A DNA stretch of 64,000 nucleotides from Rhabdophis nuchalis (lineage: Eukaryota > Chordata > Lepidosauria > Squamata > Natricidae). The notes under the pieces were generated by a model. It was not told the DNA's origin. It ran no database searches and saw nothing but the letters and a program-made list of their open reading frames with translations. Below, piece after piece: positions 46,795 through 57,770 of this stretch. The stretch covers positions 102,563,375-102,627,374 of the forward strand of contig CM077644.1 of NCBI GenBank assembly GCA_039707465.1, in the 5' to 3' direction. Made by a program: the position numbers and the translations under genes. Each line of letters opens with the position of its first letter. The stretch's first letter is position 1.

Positions 46795-47290
46795 GAGGCC
46801 TTTCCAGCGCCGGTGAGTGTTACGGCTGAGACTAGAGGCGCGGCGGAGCGCTGGAGGGAGCGCGGCGCGCCAGAACACCAGAATGCCGGAGGCCCCAGCG
46901 GAGGCCCCGGTGGAGTGGCGGAGCGGCAGTGGAGCAGCGGAACAGTGGCGGACCCTCGGAGATTCTGGCGGTGGCCCTGGTGGAGTAGTGGAGGCCGGGC
47001 GGAGGCCCTGCGAAGATGGCTGGCGAGGTGGTGGCCGCGGAGAGGCGGGAGGAGCGGCAGACCGACGGACCGTCGGAGGCCCCGTCGGAGGCCTGATGGA
47101 GTGGTGGAGGCCCTGCCAGAGGCCCTGGCATGGAGTGGCGAGCGTGCGATGCAGCGAGGCCCTGGTGGAGGCCTGGGAGAACAGTGGAGGCCCTGGCGAA
47201 GGCCCGGGCGTGGAGTGGCGAGCCGGTGATGCGGCGGAGGCCTTGGTGTGGCCTGCTGGTCCCTGGGAGAACATCTGTAGCCCTAGCAGC
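46795..47290 (+). repeat. GC-rich 5' UTR built on a GGAGGCCC minisatellite
   Basis: GAGGCC occurs about a dozen times at irregular spacing, often as GTGGAGGCCCTGG or CGGAGGCCCC. CpG is frequent. Frames of 138-181 codons stay open on both strands because of composition and are not genes. The block may be a repeat-based promoter of this subfamily. Confidence 0.75.
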
Positions 47291-47650
47291 CCCAGCAGTT
47301 CCGGTGAAAGCCCCATCGCCTTCCCCCCCCGGTAAACATCTTTGGGGGGGGGGAGAGATGAGTGGCGAGAGACCCTGCGGCGAGAGACGCAGATAGTGGC
47401 GGACTAATCCCGGTAACCCTCCCCCCCAGGACCCCCCGGTAAAACATCTACGGGGGGGGATGAGAGCGAAGCAAGGACAGCCCGAAGGAAGAACAGGCCC
47501 AGCTATCCCGTGGAAAGCCCCTACCCAAGGAAGAACAGGCTGAGCCGACCGACACAGACTATTATCAATACCCCCTGTTTGACTTGACTTGCACTTTTAT
47601 TCTTATTATCTAGGCGTTCCTCCCCCTAAAGACAGCAATGGAGTCACAGG

Positions 47651-50600
47651 ATGCTTTTTTACTCAAGGTCCGACCTCCTCTACCTGCGAGAGTCCCCCCT
47701 CTCGCAGGTTTGGCCCCCTAGTTTATCTTGGGCCCACCTCAAGGATGGATTAATTAATCCAGAGAGGTGGGAAAAGCGCAAGCTCAGGGGGGTTTTAAGC
47801 AAATTTTTAATTCGGCTTTTAAGAGGTTCTGGGGTGGGGGGAGGGTTTACTCAGTCAGAGGGGGGTCAAGATATAGGGCCGGCCGGCGGAAGTAGGATAA
47901 AGGAGGGGTCCACTAGGGAGGGGGGATCGGGGGTCGTCTCTGTTGAGGGCCGTCCCATTCGATTGGTCTTGGGGAGGGGCAGGGGCAGTGGGAGACAGGA
48001 TGTCCATCGTTGGTTGGGGGCGCATGGTCGCTGGTTACGAGTGGTCGCTTGCCCCAACCCCCTGTGCTCCACTCGTGGGCTAGGCGGTCAGGGACTACAG
48101 AGCCAGGGCCCTAGGCTGATGTTCTGCAATGCCAGATCCGTGGTGAACAAAGCCCCCCTCATAAATGACCTTGTGTCAGAGGGGGACCCGGACCTGGTGG
48201 GAATCACAGAGATCTGGTTGGGCCATGAGGGGGGTTTGGCTCTCGTAGAAATGTGCCCACCAGGCTACTGTGCATTTCATCAGCCCAGGGCCCTAGGCAG
48301 GGGTGGGGGGGGTGGCGGTTATTGTTAAGGAAAGTCTGGAGCCGAGGGAGACCACTGTGCCTCAGACGACCGGCTGTGAGTCCCTCTTCGTGAAGTGGGG
48401 CCTAGGGAGGCAGTTGGGCTTGCTGATTGTATGCCTGGCTTCCCGCTATGTAACAGCAGCCCGGCCTGAGCTACTCGAGGTGATCGCCGCGATGGCGGTG
48501 GAGACCCCCAGACTGGTAGTCATGGGGGACTTTAACCTGCCATCGGCGGGCGAAACATCCGAGGCAGCTCTGGAGTTCATGGCTTCCATGACGGCCATGG
48601 ACCTGACCCAAGTAGTTCAGGGCCCTACTCACGAGGGAGGACACACGCTGGATCTGATTTTTGTCTCTGGACAGTGGAGAAGTGATCTCGGAACAGGGGA
48701 TTTAGTCATCTTACCCTTGTCATGGACAGATCACTCTCTCCTTCGGATGGACTTTCCAACCGTCACACTCCACTGTGGGGAGGCGGAACCGGAGACACCG
48801 AGTTGGTTCTGCCCCAGGTGCCTGATGGACCCGGAAAGGTTCCAGAGGGAGCTTGGGCCAATACCTGAGTCCCTGCCCCGCGACTCGACTGAGGACCTAG
48901 TGGCCGCATGGTATAGTGTGGCCGCGGGGGCCTTGGACTGAGTCGCGCCCTTGCGGCCTCTCATGAGGCGTCGAGTCACCTGGGCCCCTTGGTTCACCGA
49001 GGAGCTTCGGGAGATGAAACGCCGCAAGAGGCGCCTAGAGAGTAGGTGGAGATCTTCTCGATCCAAAGCTGACTGAACACTAGTGAGAGACCATATTAGG
49101 ACTTACTTAGTGGCGCTAAGAGTGGCCAAACGTGAGTATTGTGCCACCCTTATCGCGTCCGCAGAAAACCGCCCTGCCGCCCTGTTTGGGGTGACCCGCT
49201 CCCTCCTTCATTTGAGGCCGTGGGAAGCCCCTTTGCAGGGTCGAGCAGAGGAATTTGGAGTATTCCTGCAGGACAAAATCACTCAGATTCGGAACGAGTT
49301 GCCCTCCACTAGTGGTCCAGTTGAAGTGTCTGGTGCTGGTCTTGAGATAACACCCTGGGAGGAGTTTGACTTTGTCACTACCGAGGATATGGACAGGTTA
49401 CGGAGGAACTTTAGAGCCACCATATGTTTATTGGACCCGTGCCCCTCTTGGCTTGTACTGGCATCCTGGGAGGTGACACGAGGCTGGCTCCAGGGCATTC
49501 TGAATTCATCTCTGAGTGAGGGGTCCTTGCCTACCATCTTGAAAGAGGCAGTGGTGAGGCCCCTCCTCAAGAAGCCATCCCTGGACCCAGCATTATTAGA
49601 GAACTATCGTCCCGTCTCCAACCTTCACTTTTTAGTGAAGGTTGTTGAGAGTGTGGTGGCCCAACAGTTTCCTCGACACCTGGAGGAAGTTGATTATCTA
49701 GACCCGTGCCAGTCCGGCTTCCGGCCCGGTCACAGCACCGAGACGGCATTGGTTGCATTGGTCAATGATCTCTGGAGGGCACGGGATAGAGGTTGCTCCT
49801 CTATCCTGGTCCTATTAGACCTCTCAGCGGCTTTTGATACCATCGACCATGGTATCTTATTGCACCGATTGGGGGGATTGGGGCTGAGAGGTACCGTTCT
49901 ATGGTGGTTCTCGTCCTACCTCTCTGGTCGGTCGCAATGGGTGTTGGCAGGAGGGCAGAGGTCGTCCCCGAGGCCCCTCATATGTGGGGTCCCTCAGGGG
50001 TCGGTCCTCTCACCACTTCTGTTCAACACCTACATGAAGCCGCTGGGCGAGATCATCCGTGGTTTTGGGGTGGAATACCATCTGTACGCTGATGACATCC
50101 AGCTGTACATATCCACCCCAAACCACCCCAACGATGCTGTCGAGGTGCTGTCCCGGTGTTTGGAGGCCGTACGGATCTGGATGGGTAGTAACAAACTCAA
50201 GCTCAACCCGTCCAAGACCGAGTGGCTGTGGTTTCCGGCACCCAGGTTCAGCCAGATTATTCCAACACTGGCCATTGGGGGTGAACAACTGGCTCCCGTG
50301 GAGAGAGCGCGCAACTTGGGCGTCCTCCTGGATTCCCGGCTGTCCATGGAGGACCATGTGGTGGCCGTGGCCAGGGGGGCGTTTTATCAGCTCCCCTTGA
50401 GGTGCACTCGAAGGCTACAGTTAGTTCAGAATGCGGCCGCGCGGGTAATTATGGGTGCCTCAAGGCAAGCCCACATAACACCTCTCCTGCACGAGCTGCA
50501 CTGGCTGCCTGTGGCCTTTTGGGTGCGCTTCAAGGTGTTGATGGCCATCTTTAAATCGCTCCATGGCTCGGGGCCTAGCTATATACGAGACCGCCTCCTG

Positions 50601-50822
50601 CCCCATACATCCCTTCGTCCGATCCGCTCCCACAGAGAGGGTCTTCTCCGGGTGCCGTCGGCTGGGCAATGCCGGTTGGCGACACCCAGGGGAAGGGCCT
50701 TCTCTGTGGCAGGCCCGGCCCTCTGGAACGACCTACCTCCCGACCTTCACACTACCTCGGACCTCTGCCTCTTCCGCCAATGTCTTAAGACGCACTTATT
50801 CCAACAAGCCGGCCTGGGATAG
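47651..50822 (+). pseudogene. L2-like LINE ORF: APE endonuclease plus reverse transcriptase
   Basis: The start gives MLFYSRSDLLYLRESPLSQV. Endonuclease motifs: LMFCNARSVVNKAPL, ITEIWLG (catalytic Glu), VVMGDFNLPS and TDHSLL. RT motifs: [66 protein letters not shown] and YADDIQLYIS. The L2 C-terminal block runs from [14 protein letters not shown] to HLFQQAGLG. Lesions: a frameshift in a G-run near 48303-48312, TGA stops at about 48939 and 49074, and a deletion after GAFYQ (near 50391) of roughly 40 codons present in sister copies. From 49083 the frame is open for 579 codons, so it is better preserved than the 30-kb copy. It is still not functional. Confidence 0.92.
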
Positions 50823-50864
50823 CCCCCGTTTCTGACTTTTTATACTTAAATTATAATTTGATAG

Positions 50865-51617
50865 GTTTTTTTTTTTATATTGAAAAAGTTTTATTGGTTT
50901 TACATTTTTTCTATAGGATAGGGTAAGGGATACAAAGAAATTTTGAGAGCATTCACATCGAAGTCGTCGGCTCTTCCGGGACCTCAAAATACATTAATAA
51001 CAATTAAAAAAGAACATTTTTCATCACACTACAAAGTGAAAGCATGTACATGTATCTAAATTCTCATTTCTATACTGTCAGTCCTTTACAAAAAATCCAA
51101 ATACAAATATTATGCAAAGTTGTTCAAAAGAAAAGTCAAGGCAAAGTTATTTTTTTGATCTAAGTCTCTTGGCAATTGAATCTTCTTTTTCTCCTTCCAG
51201 GCCCCCAGTGGGCGGGGCCATGGCCCCCTCCGTCCCCCCTGGATCTTCCCCCAGGATAGAGGAATGTTTTTTAAGAAAGGCTTCCGCCTCAGCAACTGTT
51301 TTAATCCTCACTCTTCCTCCATCCCAGAACACCAGCATCCCTTCGGGTGTCACCCACTTGAACCAAATCCCATGATCAAACAATGTTTTAGACAAGAAGG
51401 AAAATTTCCTTCTTGCATCTCTAATCTTTCTAGGGATCTGCTTCAAGATAGCAACCGTTTTTTGTTGGTAGATTAATGGACTTTCTCTCTGGAGTTTCAG
51501 GATTTCCTCTCTGGTTGACCTTCTAACAAATTTCACATGTATCTCTCTAGGCACTTCATTTATCCTGGCATATGCTGAGTTAATTCTATAGGCTAGGTCA
51601 ATGTCCCCCCTGATCTG
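50865..51617 (-). mobile_element. L1-derived insertion carrying ORF1 but no ORF2
   Basis: AATTTGATAG lies on both sides (50855-50864 and 51618-51627), an exact 10-bp target duplication. On the minus strand the insert begins inside ORF1, has the ORF1 stop at 51147, then about 280 nt of 3' UTR with AATAAA (50890-50895) and a poly-A of about 11. No ORF2 lies between the ORF1 stop and the tail. It splits the L2-like 3' UTR cleanly, so it is younger than that copy. Confidence 0.93.
51147..51617 (-). pseudogene. L1 ORF1p, RRM and C-terminal domain, 5'-truncated
   Basis: The frame is open from the insertion edge (51617) to the stop. It reads DIDLAYRINSAYARINEVPR, then EIHVKFVRRSTREEILKLQR, RKIRDARRKFSFLSKTLFDH and GIWFKWVTPEGMLVFWDGGR, followed by TVAEAEAFLKKH. 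This is the layout of L1 ORF1p: end of the RRM, then the C-terminal domain with PR.I.VKF, ARR.F and the FWDG strand. ORF1p is the RNA-binding chaperone that coats L1 RNA. The coiled coil is missing by truncation. About 25 residues rich in Gly, Pro, Lys and Arg follow the domain. No stop interrupts the 156 residues. Confidence 0.9.
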
Positions 51618-51765
51618 AATTTGATAGAGTTTTTAAATGGGTTTTAGCACGGGTTGAATAATTTAATAATATTTTAATGATGTATATTGTATTTATTGTG
51701 GTTTTAAATCATGCCTGTGCGCCGCCCTGAGTCCTAACAAGGAGAAGGGCGGGGTATAAATTCGA

Positions 51766-51798
51766 ATAAAGTAAAGTAAAGTAAAGTAAAGTAAAGTA
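51766..51798. repeat. (GTAAA)n microsatellite tail
   Basis: About six GTAAA units directly at the L2-like 3' end. Confidence 0.93.
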
Positions 51799-52053
51799 TT
51801 CATAGATAAGTCCATCTGTGGATAAGCAAGATAAACAAGTTAAATTGTTCCCCAAAATACCATCAAAAATGTGCTAAGTGGATAAAATGTGAGTAAGCTA
51901 ATTTTGGGGATTGCCTTATCTGTGGGTGGCACATTTTTCGTGTTATTTTGGTTTAAATTTGGAGGATTGTTTTATATGTATGTGGCTTTATATGTAAGTT
52001 TATATGATATTGGCAGCGTTTAGGAAACTCCTGGTTACATTTCAGTAATTATT

Positions 52054-52425
52054 ATAGTTCTCGACTTACAATCACAATTGAGCCCAACATTTTTGTTGCT
52101 AAGCAAGACAGTTGCTAAGTGAATTTTGTCCCACTTTATGACCTTTCTTGCCACATTTGTTGAGTGAATTACTACAGTTAAGTTAGTAACACTTGTTGTT
52201 AAGTGAATCTGGCTTCCCCATTGATTTTGCTTGTTAGAAGGTTCGAAAAGGTGATCACATGACCCTAAGACACTGCAACTGTCATAAATACAAGCCAGTT
52301 GCCAAGCATCTAAATTTTGATCACGTGATCATTGGTCGTAAATGTGGAAAATTGTCATTTTTTTTCAGTGACATTGCAGCTTCGAACTATCACTAAATGA
52401 ATTCTTATAAGTTGAGAGCTGCCTG
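52054..52425. mobile_element. mariner-like MITE of the CTCGACTTAC family
   Basis: The left end AGTTCTCGACTTACAA and right end (complement) CAGGCAGCTCTCAACTTATA are diverged inverted repeats. Internal phrases TTGCTAAGCAAGACAGTTGC, GGTGATCACATGACCC and TTGATCACGTGATCA are characteristic of a common snake element. The outer few bases at the left are missing or mutated, and no clean TA duplication is visible. Confidence 0.75.
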
Positions 52426-52774
52426 GATGTTGTTTGCTTCCCACAATTTTGGTCTCTCTTTATGAAGTGTGCATATTCCACTTTCCTGCTGCTGGTCAGT
52501 TTCTGTAATGATACATGGAAAAGTTTTTAGGAGACTGGGAAAAAAGATGTTGCCAAGGGAACAGTCAGATAAGACAAAGCATAACCTACATCTGGGTAGT
52601 TAGCAGGGCAAGAGGCTCAGAAGAGAGTTTCTTGGGCTGCAACAGAGATGAGGAAAGAATGTACTTTTGGCCTTGTAACTCTCAATATAGCTTTACAATA
52701 AAGTAGAATTAGCTCATCTGGTTGTTTCTTGACAAATCAAAATTCAGATGCTGGGCAACTGGTTTGCCCTAAGA
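52426..52774. other. No recognised feature
   Basis: Interval between two MITEs; the 63-codon frame here has no domain. Confidence 0.4.
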
Positions 52775-52917
52775 CAGGGGTCTGCAAAGTTGGCTCTTTT
52801 AAGACTGGTGGACTTCAACTCCCAGAGTTCCCCAGCCAGCTATGGCTGCGATTCTGCGAGTCAATTCTGCGAGTTGAAGTCCACCAGTCTTAAAAGAGCC
52901 GACTTTGCAGACCCCTG
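52775..52917. mobile_element. Palindromic hAT MITE, 143 bp
   Basis: Ends CAGGGGTCTGCAAAGTTGGC and, as complement, CAGGGGTCTGCAAAGTCGGC. CCCTAAGA flanks exactly on both sides (52767-52774 and 52918-52925). Same family as 27062-27196. The arms pair almost throughout, leaving a short loop near 52845-52860. Confidence 0.96.
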
Positions 52918-53075
52918 CCCTAAGAGGTCAACAATCTGATACTGTGACAATTACTTGAGGTTTGTATTATTTTCATCAGTAGATGTACATTATATTGTTT
53001 CTCTCATGTATTGTTATGTCTGTTTACAACAATTCTCATGTTAAATCTTTAGGTTATTTCAAGTGAATTGATGTA

Positions 53076-53636
53076 CAGTGGTACCTCGGTTCACGAACGC
53101 CTCTGTTCACGACCAATTCGGTTTACGAACAGAAAAGTTCCTCAAAATGTGCTCCGGTTCACGAACTCCGTTTCGGTTCACGAACGGAAAAGTTCATAAA
53201 AATATGGTCTGGTTCACGAACTCCGCTTCTGTTCACGAACTCCGCCTCGGTTCACGAACAGAAAAGTTCATAAAAATATGGTCTGGTTCACGAACTCCGC
53301 TTCTGTTCACGAACTCCGCCTCGGTTCACGAACTCCGCCTCGGTTCACAACCAATTTGGTTTGCGAACAGAGTCAGTTCAAGAATTAAAACCAAAAGAAA
53401 GATCAGAACGGATTAATTGGATTTACATTAAACCCTATGGGAAACTGTGCCTCAGTTCACAACCAATTCGGTTCGCGAACAGAGTCAGTTCAAGAATTAC
53501 GACCAAAAAACAAGGTCAGAACGGATTAACCGGATTTACATTAAACCCTATGGGAAATTGTGCCTCGGTTCACGACCAATTCGGTTCGCGACCAGAGTCA
53601 TTTCACGAATTAAGTTCGTGAACCGAGGTACCACTG
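53076..53636. mobile_element. mariner/Tc1-type MITE with reiterated terminal motif
   Basis: The left end CAGTGGTACCTCGGTTCACG is exactly complementary to the right end, with TA on both sides (53074-53075 and 53637-53638). GGTTCACGAAC or a close variant recurs through the interior, often with CTCCGCCTC. A block with GAAAAGTTCATAAAAATATG is tandemly duplicated near 53186-53285, and another with GGATTTACATTAAACCCTAT near 53420 and 53530. The 112-codon frame across it is composition-driven. Confidence 0.92.
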
Positions 53637-53638
53637 TA

Positions 53639-54585
53639 TTGTGAAAATTTCAGTGAGAAGTACTGAATTCAGTGGGTTTTTCCTTATCTAAATTATTGTA
53701 ATGGTATGGAGTTTCTAGATTTTTGACTTTCAACTTTTTCACTGGGCATGTATGATTTGTCTATGGAATCGCCAAATGAAAAATCCAAATGAAAAGTCCA
53801 AAAAATATTATAGGCACATTTAAAAATGTATTATGTGACTCCTTTGATATAATGGGTTCTCAGTCATAATTCCACAATATTTGCAGAATTAAATCCTTCA
53901 ACCCAAAGTAAGAAGAAGGTGATTCTAACTGACACAACAAACTTGCACAAGTCAAACAAATCCTATTTTTAAAAAGCAGGTAAAACTTTTATTTAAAAAA
54001 TAATTAATTGAGACATTGATATTTTAGATATTCTTGTCATGTCTTTAAGCTACCTGAGCAATGTTAAGAGAAATTTGGATTGTCTAAAATTATGTAATAA
54101 CAATATTCTCAATTTTTCAGAGTTGATCCAGAAAAAAAAAAAGGAAGGAAATCAGAAGGAAATTAACATCAGAAAAACCTAATGGTCCTCATTTTAAAAA
54201 ACTGTTCTAGGATACTTCCTCATGGAGTGATGGACATTCCTTTGTTGGAGTGGTTAAAGGAGAAGCTAGATGGCCGTTTGCTGGGGATACTGTAGTAGAG
54301 AATTTCTGCACTGGATTGTTCTAGATAATCTCCAAGATCCTTTTGAAAATTACCTTCCTTTATCCCAATGACAACATGCAACTTATGTGGGACTTAAAGA
54401 ACTGATCTAGTGAACTATGAGATCAGCTCTTGCTCCACAGAAAATGCTGTGAAGATACTGCACAACTTTCTTTTTTAGATTTTTTTTTACCCCACCTTTA
54501 TTGTTTGGATGAATAACAAAGTGACAAACATATATAATAATCCTTCCTCTTACTATTTTTCCCACAAGCCTGTAAAATGGATTGG
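53639..54585. other. No recognised feature
   Basis: AT-rich sequence without recognisable element. Confidence 0.5.
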
Positions 54586-54722
54586 GCAGAGAGAGTGACC
54601 GAGTGACTAGCTGAGACTGAGAATGACCAGCCAGCTTTCATGCCTAAAGTAGAACTGGAATTCACAGTCTCCTGGTTTCTACACCTTTTCAACACTTTAA
54701 CTACTACATCAAACTGACTCTT
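54586..54722 (-). mobile_element. tRNA-derived SINE fragment, minus strand
   Basis: Plus-strand text GGCAGAGAGAGTGACCGAGT, AATTCACAGTCTCCTGGTTT and CACTTTAACTACTACATC is the diverged reverse of the GTGTAGTGGTTAAG family. Confidence 0.6.
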
Positions 54723-56337
54723 AGAGTTACAAGGCAAGCATTTTTTCATAGCAGGAAACTCCTGCTTTATCCCTTCTAGGATTTCCCTTCTCTTTTCTAC
54801 AACCAAGATGATGTTCCCTTGCCATTGTGTTTATTCCCTCAATGTCCACTTGGAAAGGGCACTGAGAAACTCCAGAAGAAGATCCAAACCAAGAAAGGGG
54901 GGATTAACTGTAGTTTGACACTGTTGTTAAGAATAAATAGCAATGGATGAAGCTGACAGTTGTATGGAAGTGCCCTATGTTGCAGCATTTATCACATGCA
55001 CTGTGGCAGATGCTGTCGGACTGCAGCATTTTGTTTAAGATAACAAATACATGTTCAGTTGTTGCCACATTGGCCTCTTCCATCACACAAACATACTATT
55101 TCTCTCACACACACACATAAATACACACAACCTGTTTTCATTCCACTGAATCCTTAGAGACCATGTACTGTACATGTTTAGATTAATGTGATAAATCGTT
55201 TCTGGTTGCTGTGAGGATATCTCCTTTTTAATGTAATTTCTATTGCAAGGCAGGAAGGGAAGAGAGGAGGGGAGAATAAAAAAAGGAAAGGAACAAAGAA
55301 ACATGAAAAGGGAAAGGGAAAAAGAAAAATGTATAAATATATGCTAGTATTTATAGCAAATAGCTTTTTAAAAATATTGTACAATATGGAGCAATATTGA
55401 CAAGTTCTTCCATTGCACTCATATTCAGCTCAAAAGTGTGAGCCCATATTATTGGTACAAGATAGTAAAACTGTAAAGGCATACCTTTCCATTTTATTTT
55501 TCATGTACAATTCAAAATCACTTTTATATTGTTATAATATACCACAGTACTTTTCTTCAAACCATGGTAACAAGCATGAATATTAAACTAAAATAGCAGC
55601 ACGGAAGAGCAAGACCGTATCATACAGGACATCTAAGTGTCACATCCATTATTTTAACTTCCAGCATGAAGGAAATGACACCAAACCCTTTCAAAAGATC
55701 CTCTGGGTATCAAACATGAAACATGAAAAGTATGAAAGAATGCTTGATGAGGTAATCTTATGTTAAGATCAGAAGAAATATACTTACAGTTTTTAAGGCT
55801 CCTACCCATTCCAGCTCTTTATTACAAAGAATCCAATGTGTCCCTTAAAAATATTGTCGATTAAATAAAAAAAAACTTTAGGTTTAGAATTATCCCCAAA
55901 ACAATTCAGTCATGATAGCATTCAGAAATTTTAGATGCTGCTAATGCATATGGTTCAAATTGTAAGACCAAATTGTATCTTCATTCAATATAATGCTAAC
56001 CTGCATTTTTAAGACACTCTGTATTCCTTTTGCAATACATGTATTTCATACTGAAATAGAATGAAATATCTACAGTATGTCGAGTGATACAACAGGGAAG
56101 TCTATTAAAGTAATTAGAATTGAGTGAAAGGGTAACTAGGTTTTGTCCTCCATACAGAAACCTTTTTAGTAACATATCAGTCAGATTAAAATACCTTCAA
56201 ATTTCAATATAGGAATTTGCATTTCATGGGCATTTAACATATCTCTTTCCTTATATTGTTGGGGAAATGTATGCATCAATTTATAATAAATCTTGGATAA
56301 ATACATTCAAATACATATTCTTATAAACAAAATTATG
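54723..56337. other. No recognised feature
   Basis: About 1.6 kb of AT-rich sequence; a purine-rich stretch at about 55243-55330 gives artefactual frames. No domain or repeat recognised. Confidence 0.5.
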
Positions 56338-56905
56338 CAGCTGCGCGGGGGATTCTGGGAGTTTCTCGTTACTCCCACGTAACACCTCTCCTGCACGAGC
56401 TGCACTGGCTGCCTGTGGTCTTCCGGGTGCGCTTCAAGGTGGTAGTTACCATCTTCAAAGTGCTCCATGGCATGGGTCTTGGTTACTTGAGAGACCGCCT
56501 CCTACCACATTCCTCCCTCCAACCTGTCCGCTCCCACAGAGTTGGCCTTCTCAGGGTGCCGTCAGCCGGTCAATGCCGACTCGTGACCCCCAGGGGAAGA
56601 GCCTTCTCTGTGGCGGGTCCGATGCTCTGGAACGACCTTCCCCCCGATATCCGTACCATCATGGACCTACGCCTCTTCCGTCGGATGGTAAAAGCTAATT
56701 TCTTTCATCTAGCCGGCCTGACATAGATTAGGGAATATTTTAATTCGTTATTTATTGGTTTTAATTATTTGTTTAAATTTTAGCACAGCTCTACTGGTTT
56801 AATTGTTTTTTATATTTTTTATATTGTGGGGTTTTATCTTTCTGTGCACCGCCCTGAGTCCCTTTTTTGGTGAAAAGGGCGGTATATAAATTGAAATTGA
56901 AATAT
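56338..56905 (+). mobile_element. 5'-truncated L2-like LINE 3' end
   Basis: It begins at the AAARGILGVSRYSHVTPLL-like codons and continues open to the stop at 56726: LHWLPVVFRVRFKVVVTIFK, SHRVGLLRVPSAGQCRLVTP, and LWNDLPPDIRTIMDLRLFRR. The 3' UTR ends in a hairpin with ACCGCCCT and AGGGCGGT arms and a short TGAAAT-type tail. The coding stretch has no stop. Confidence 0.93.
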
Positions 56906-57121
56906 ATATCCCACAATATGAGTGGAAGAAAGCCACTCAGGCTTGAACTATGAGATGGGCAACATATAAATTAAACAAACAAATAAGAGATTTAAATATA
57001 AATAGACCCTCATTCTACAAATATCCAGAAATAGTTTACAATCAACAGAGAATATTTGACTTGCTCCACTTAAGTCAATAACCTGTTAATTTAGCTTTTT
57101 TGTACTATATCTATACATTTT

Positions 57122-57507
57122 CCTAGGGATACAGTGGCTCAGTAGCTAAGACACTGAGCTTGTCACAAAATAAGTATAATCTTTATTGTCATTGTACTTG
57201 TTTACAATGAAATTGTTGATCAGAAAGGTCAGCAGTTCGGTGATTTGAATCCCTAATGCTATATAATGGAGTTTCTGCCAACCTAGCAGTTCGAAAGCAT
57301 GTAAAAATGCAAGTAGAAAAATAGGGACCACATTTGGTGGGAAGGTAACAGTGTTCCGTGTGCCTTCGGTGTTTAGTCATGCAGGCCACATGATCACGGA
57401 GACGTCTTTGGAGAGCGCTGGCTTTTCGGCTTTGAAACAGAGATAAACACCGCCCCTTAGAGTTGGGAATGACTAGCACATATGTGCGAGGGGAACCTTT
57501 ATCTTTA
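57122..57507 (+). mobile_element. Sauria SINE with a 49-nt nested insertion
   Basis: CTATACATTTT flanks exactly on both sides (57111-57121 and 57508-57518). The head has CAGTGGCTCAGTAGCTAAGA and the core CCAACCTAGCAGTTCGAAAG; the tail is GGGGAACCTTTATCTTTA. The tRNA-like head is split by the insertion at 57164-57212. Confidence 0.95.
57164..57212 (-). mobile_element. Minimal LINE tail nested in the SINE
   Basis: On the minus strand it reads AAACAAGTACAATGACAATA then AAGATTATACTTATTTTG, which looks like the last few dozen bases of a LINE 3' UTR. TTGT lies at both junctions (57160-57163 and 57213-57216). The SINE head resumes cleanly afterwards. Confidence 0.65.
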
Positions 57508-57627
57508 CTATACATTTTGATAAAGAACATTATGATCAATGAAATAGCTCATCAGCTTTTAATAACAATCTGTGTTCAACTCCAACCATTATTCTGTCTA
57601 TAATGTTCAATTGTTTGATGTGAAAGA

Positions 57628-57770
57628 ATCTGGTATAATTGTTAAAGTGCTGGATTAGATATTGGGAAACTGTCAGTTCTAGTTTTTTGTTAGTCATGAA
57701 GCCAGTGGGGTGACTTTGGGGCAACTTTTCTCTCTCAGCCCAACCCGTCTTACAAGTTGAGTCATGGAGA
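57628..57770 (+). mobile_element. tRNA-derived SINE fragment (GTGTAGTGGTTAAG family)
   Basis: GTATAATTGTTAAAGTGCTG, TTGGGAAACTGTCAGTTCTA and TGGGGTGACTTTGGGGCAAC match the head and body of the family with much divergence. Confidence 0.65.

Larger units (their letters stand above)
46795..51798 (+). mobile_element. Near full-length L2-like LINE with a different 5' UTR
   Basis: It has a GC-rich, internally repetitive 5' UTR unlike that of the 30-kb copy, an ORF of the same type (47651-50822), and a 3' UTR split by an L1-derived insertion (50865-51617). The 3' end is CCGCCCTGAGTCCTAACAAG then GGCGGGGTATAAA and a (GTAAA)n tail. The 5' boundary near 46795 is set by the composition change and is approximate. 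Confidence 0.87.

Noticed and set aside
46771..47335. Frames of 138-181 codons on both strands
   Set aside because: GC-rich minisatellite 5' UTR of a LINE; overlapping frames on both strands show composition, not coding.
53078..53644. Serine/arginine-rich frames with repeated FTNSASVHELR-like units
   Set aside because: They translate the reiterated terminal motif of the MITE.
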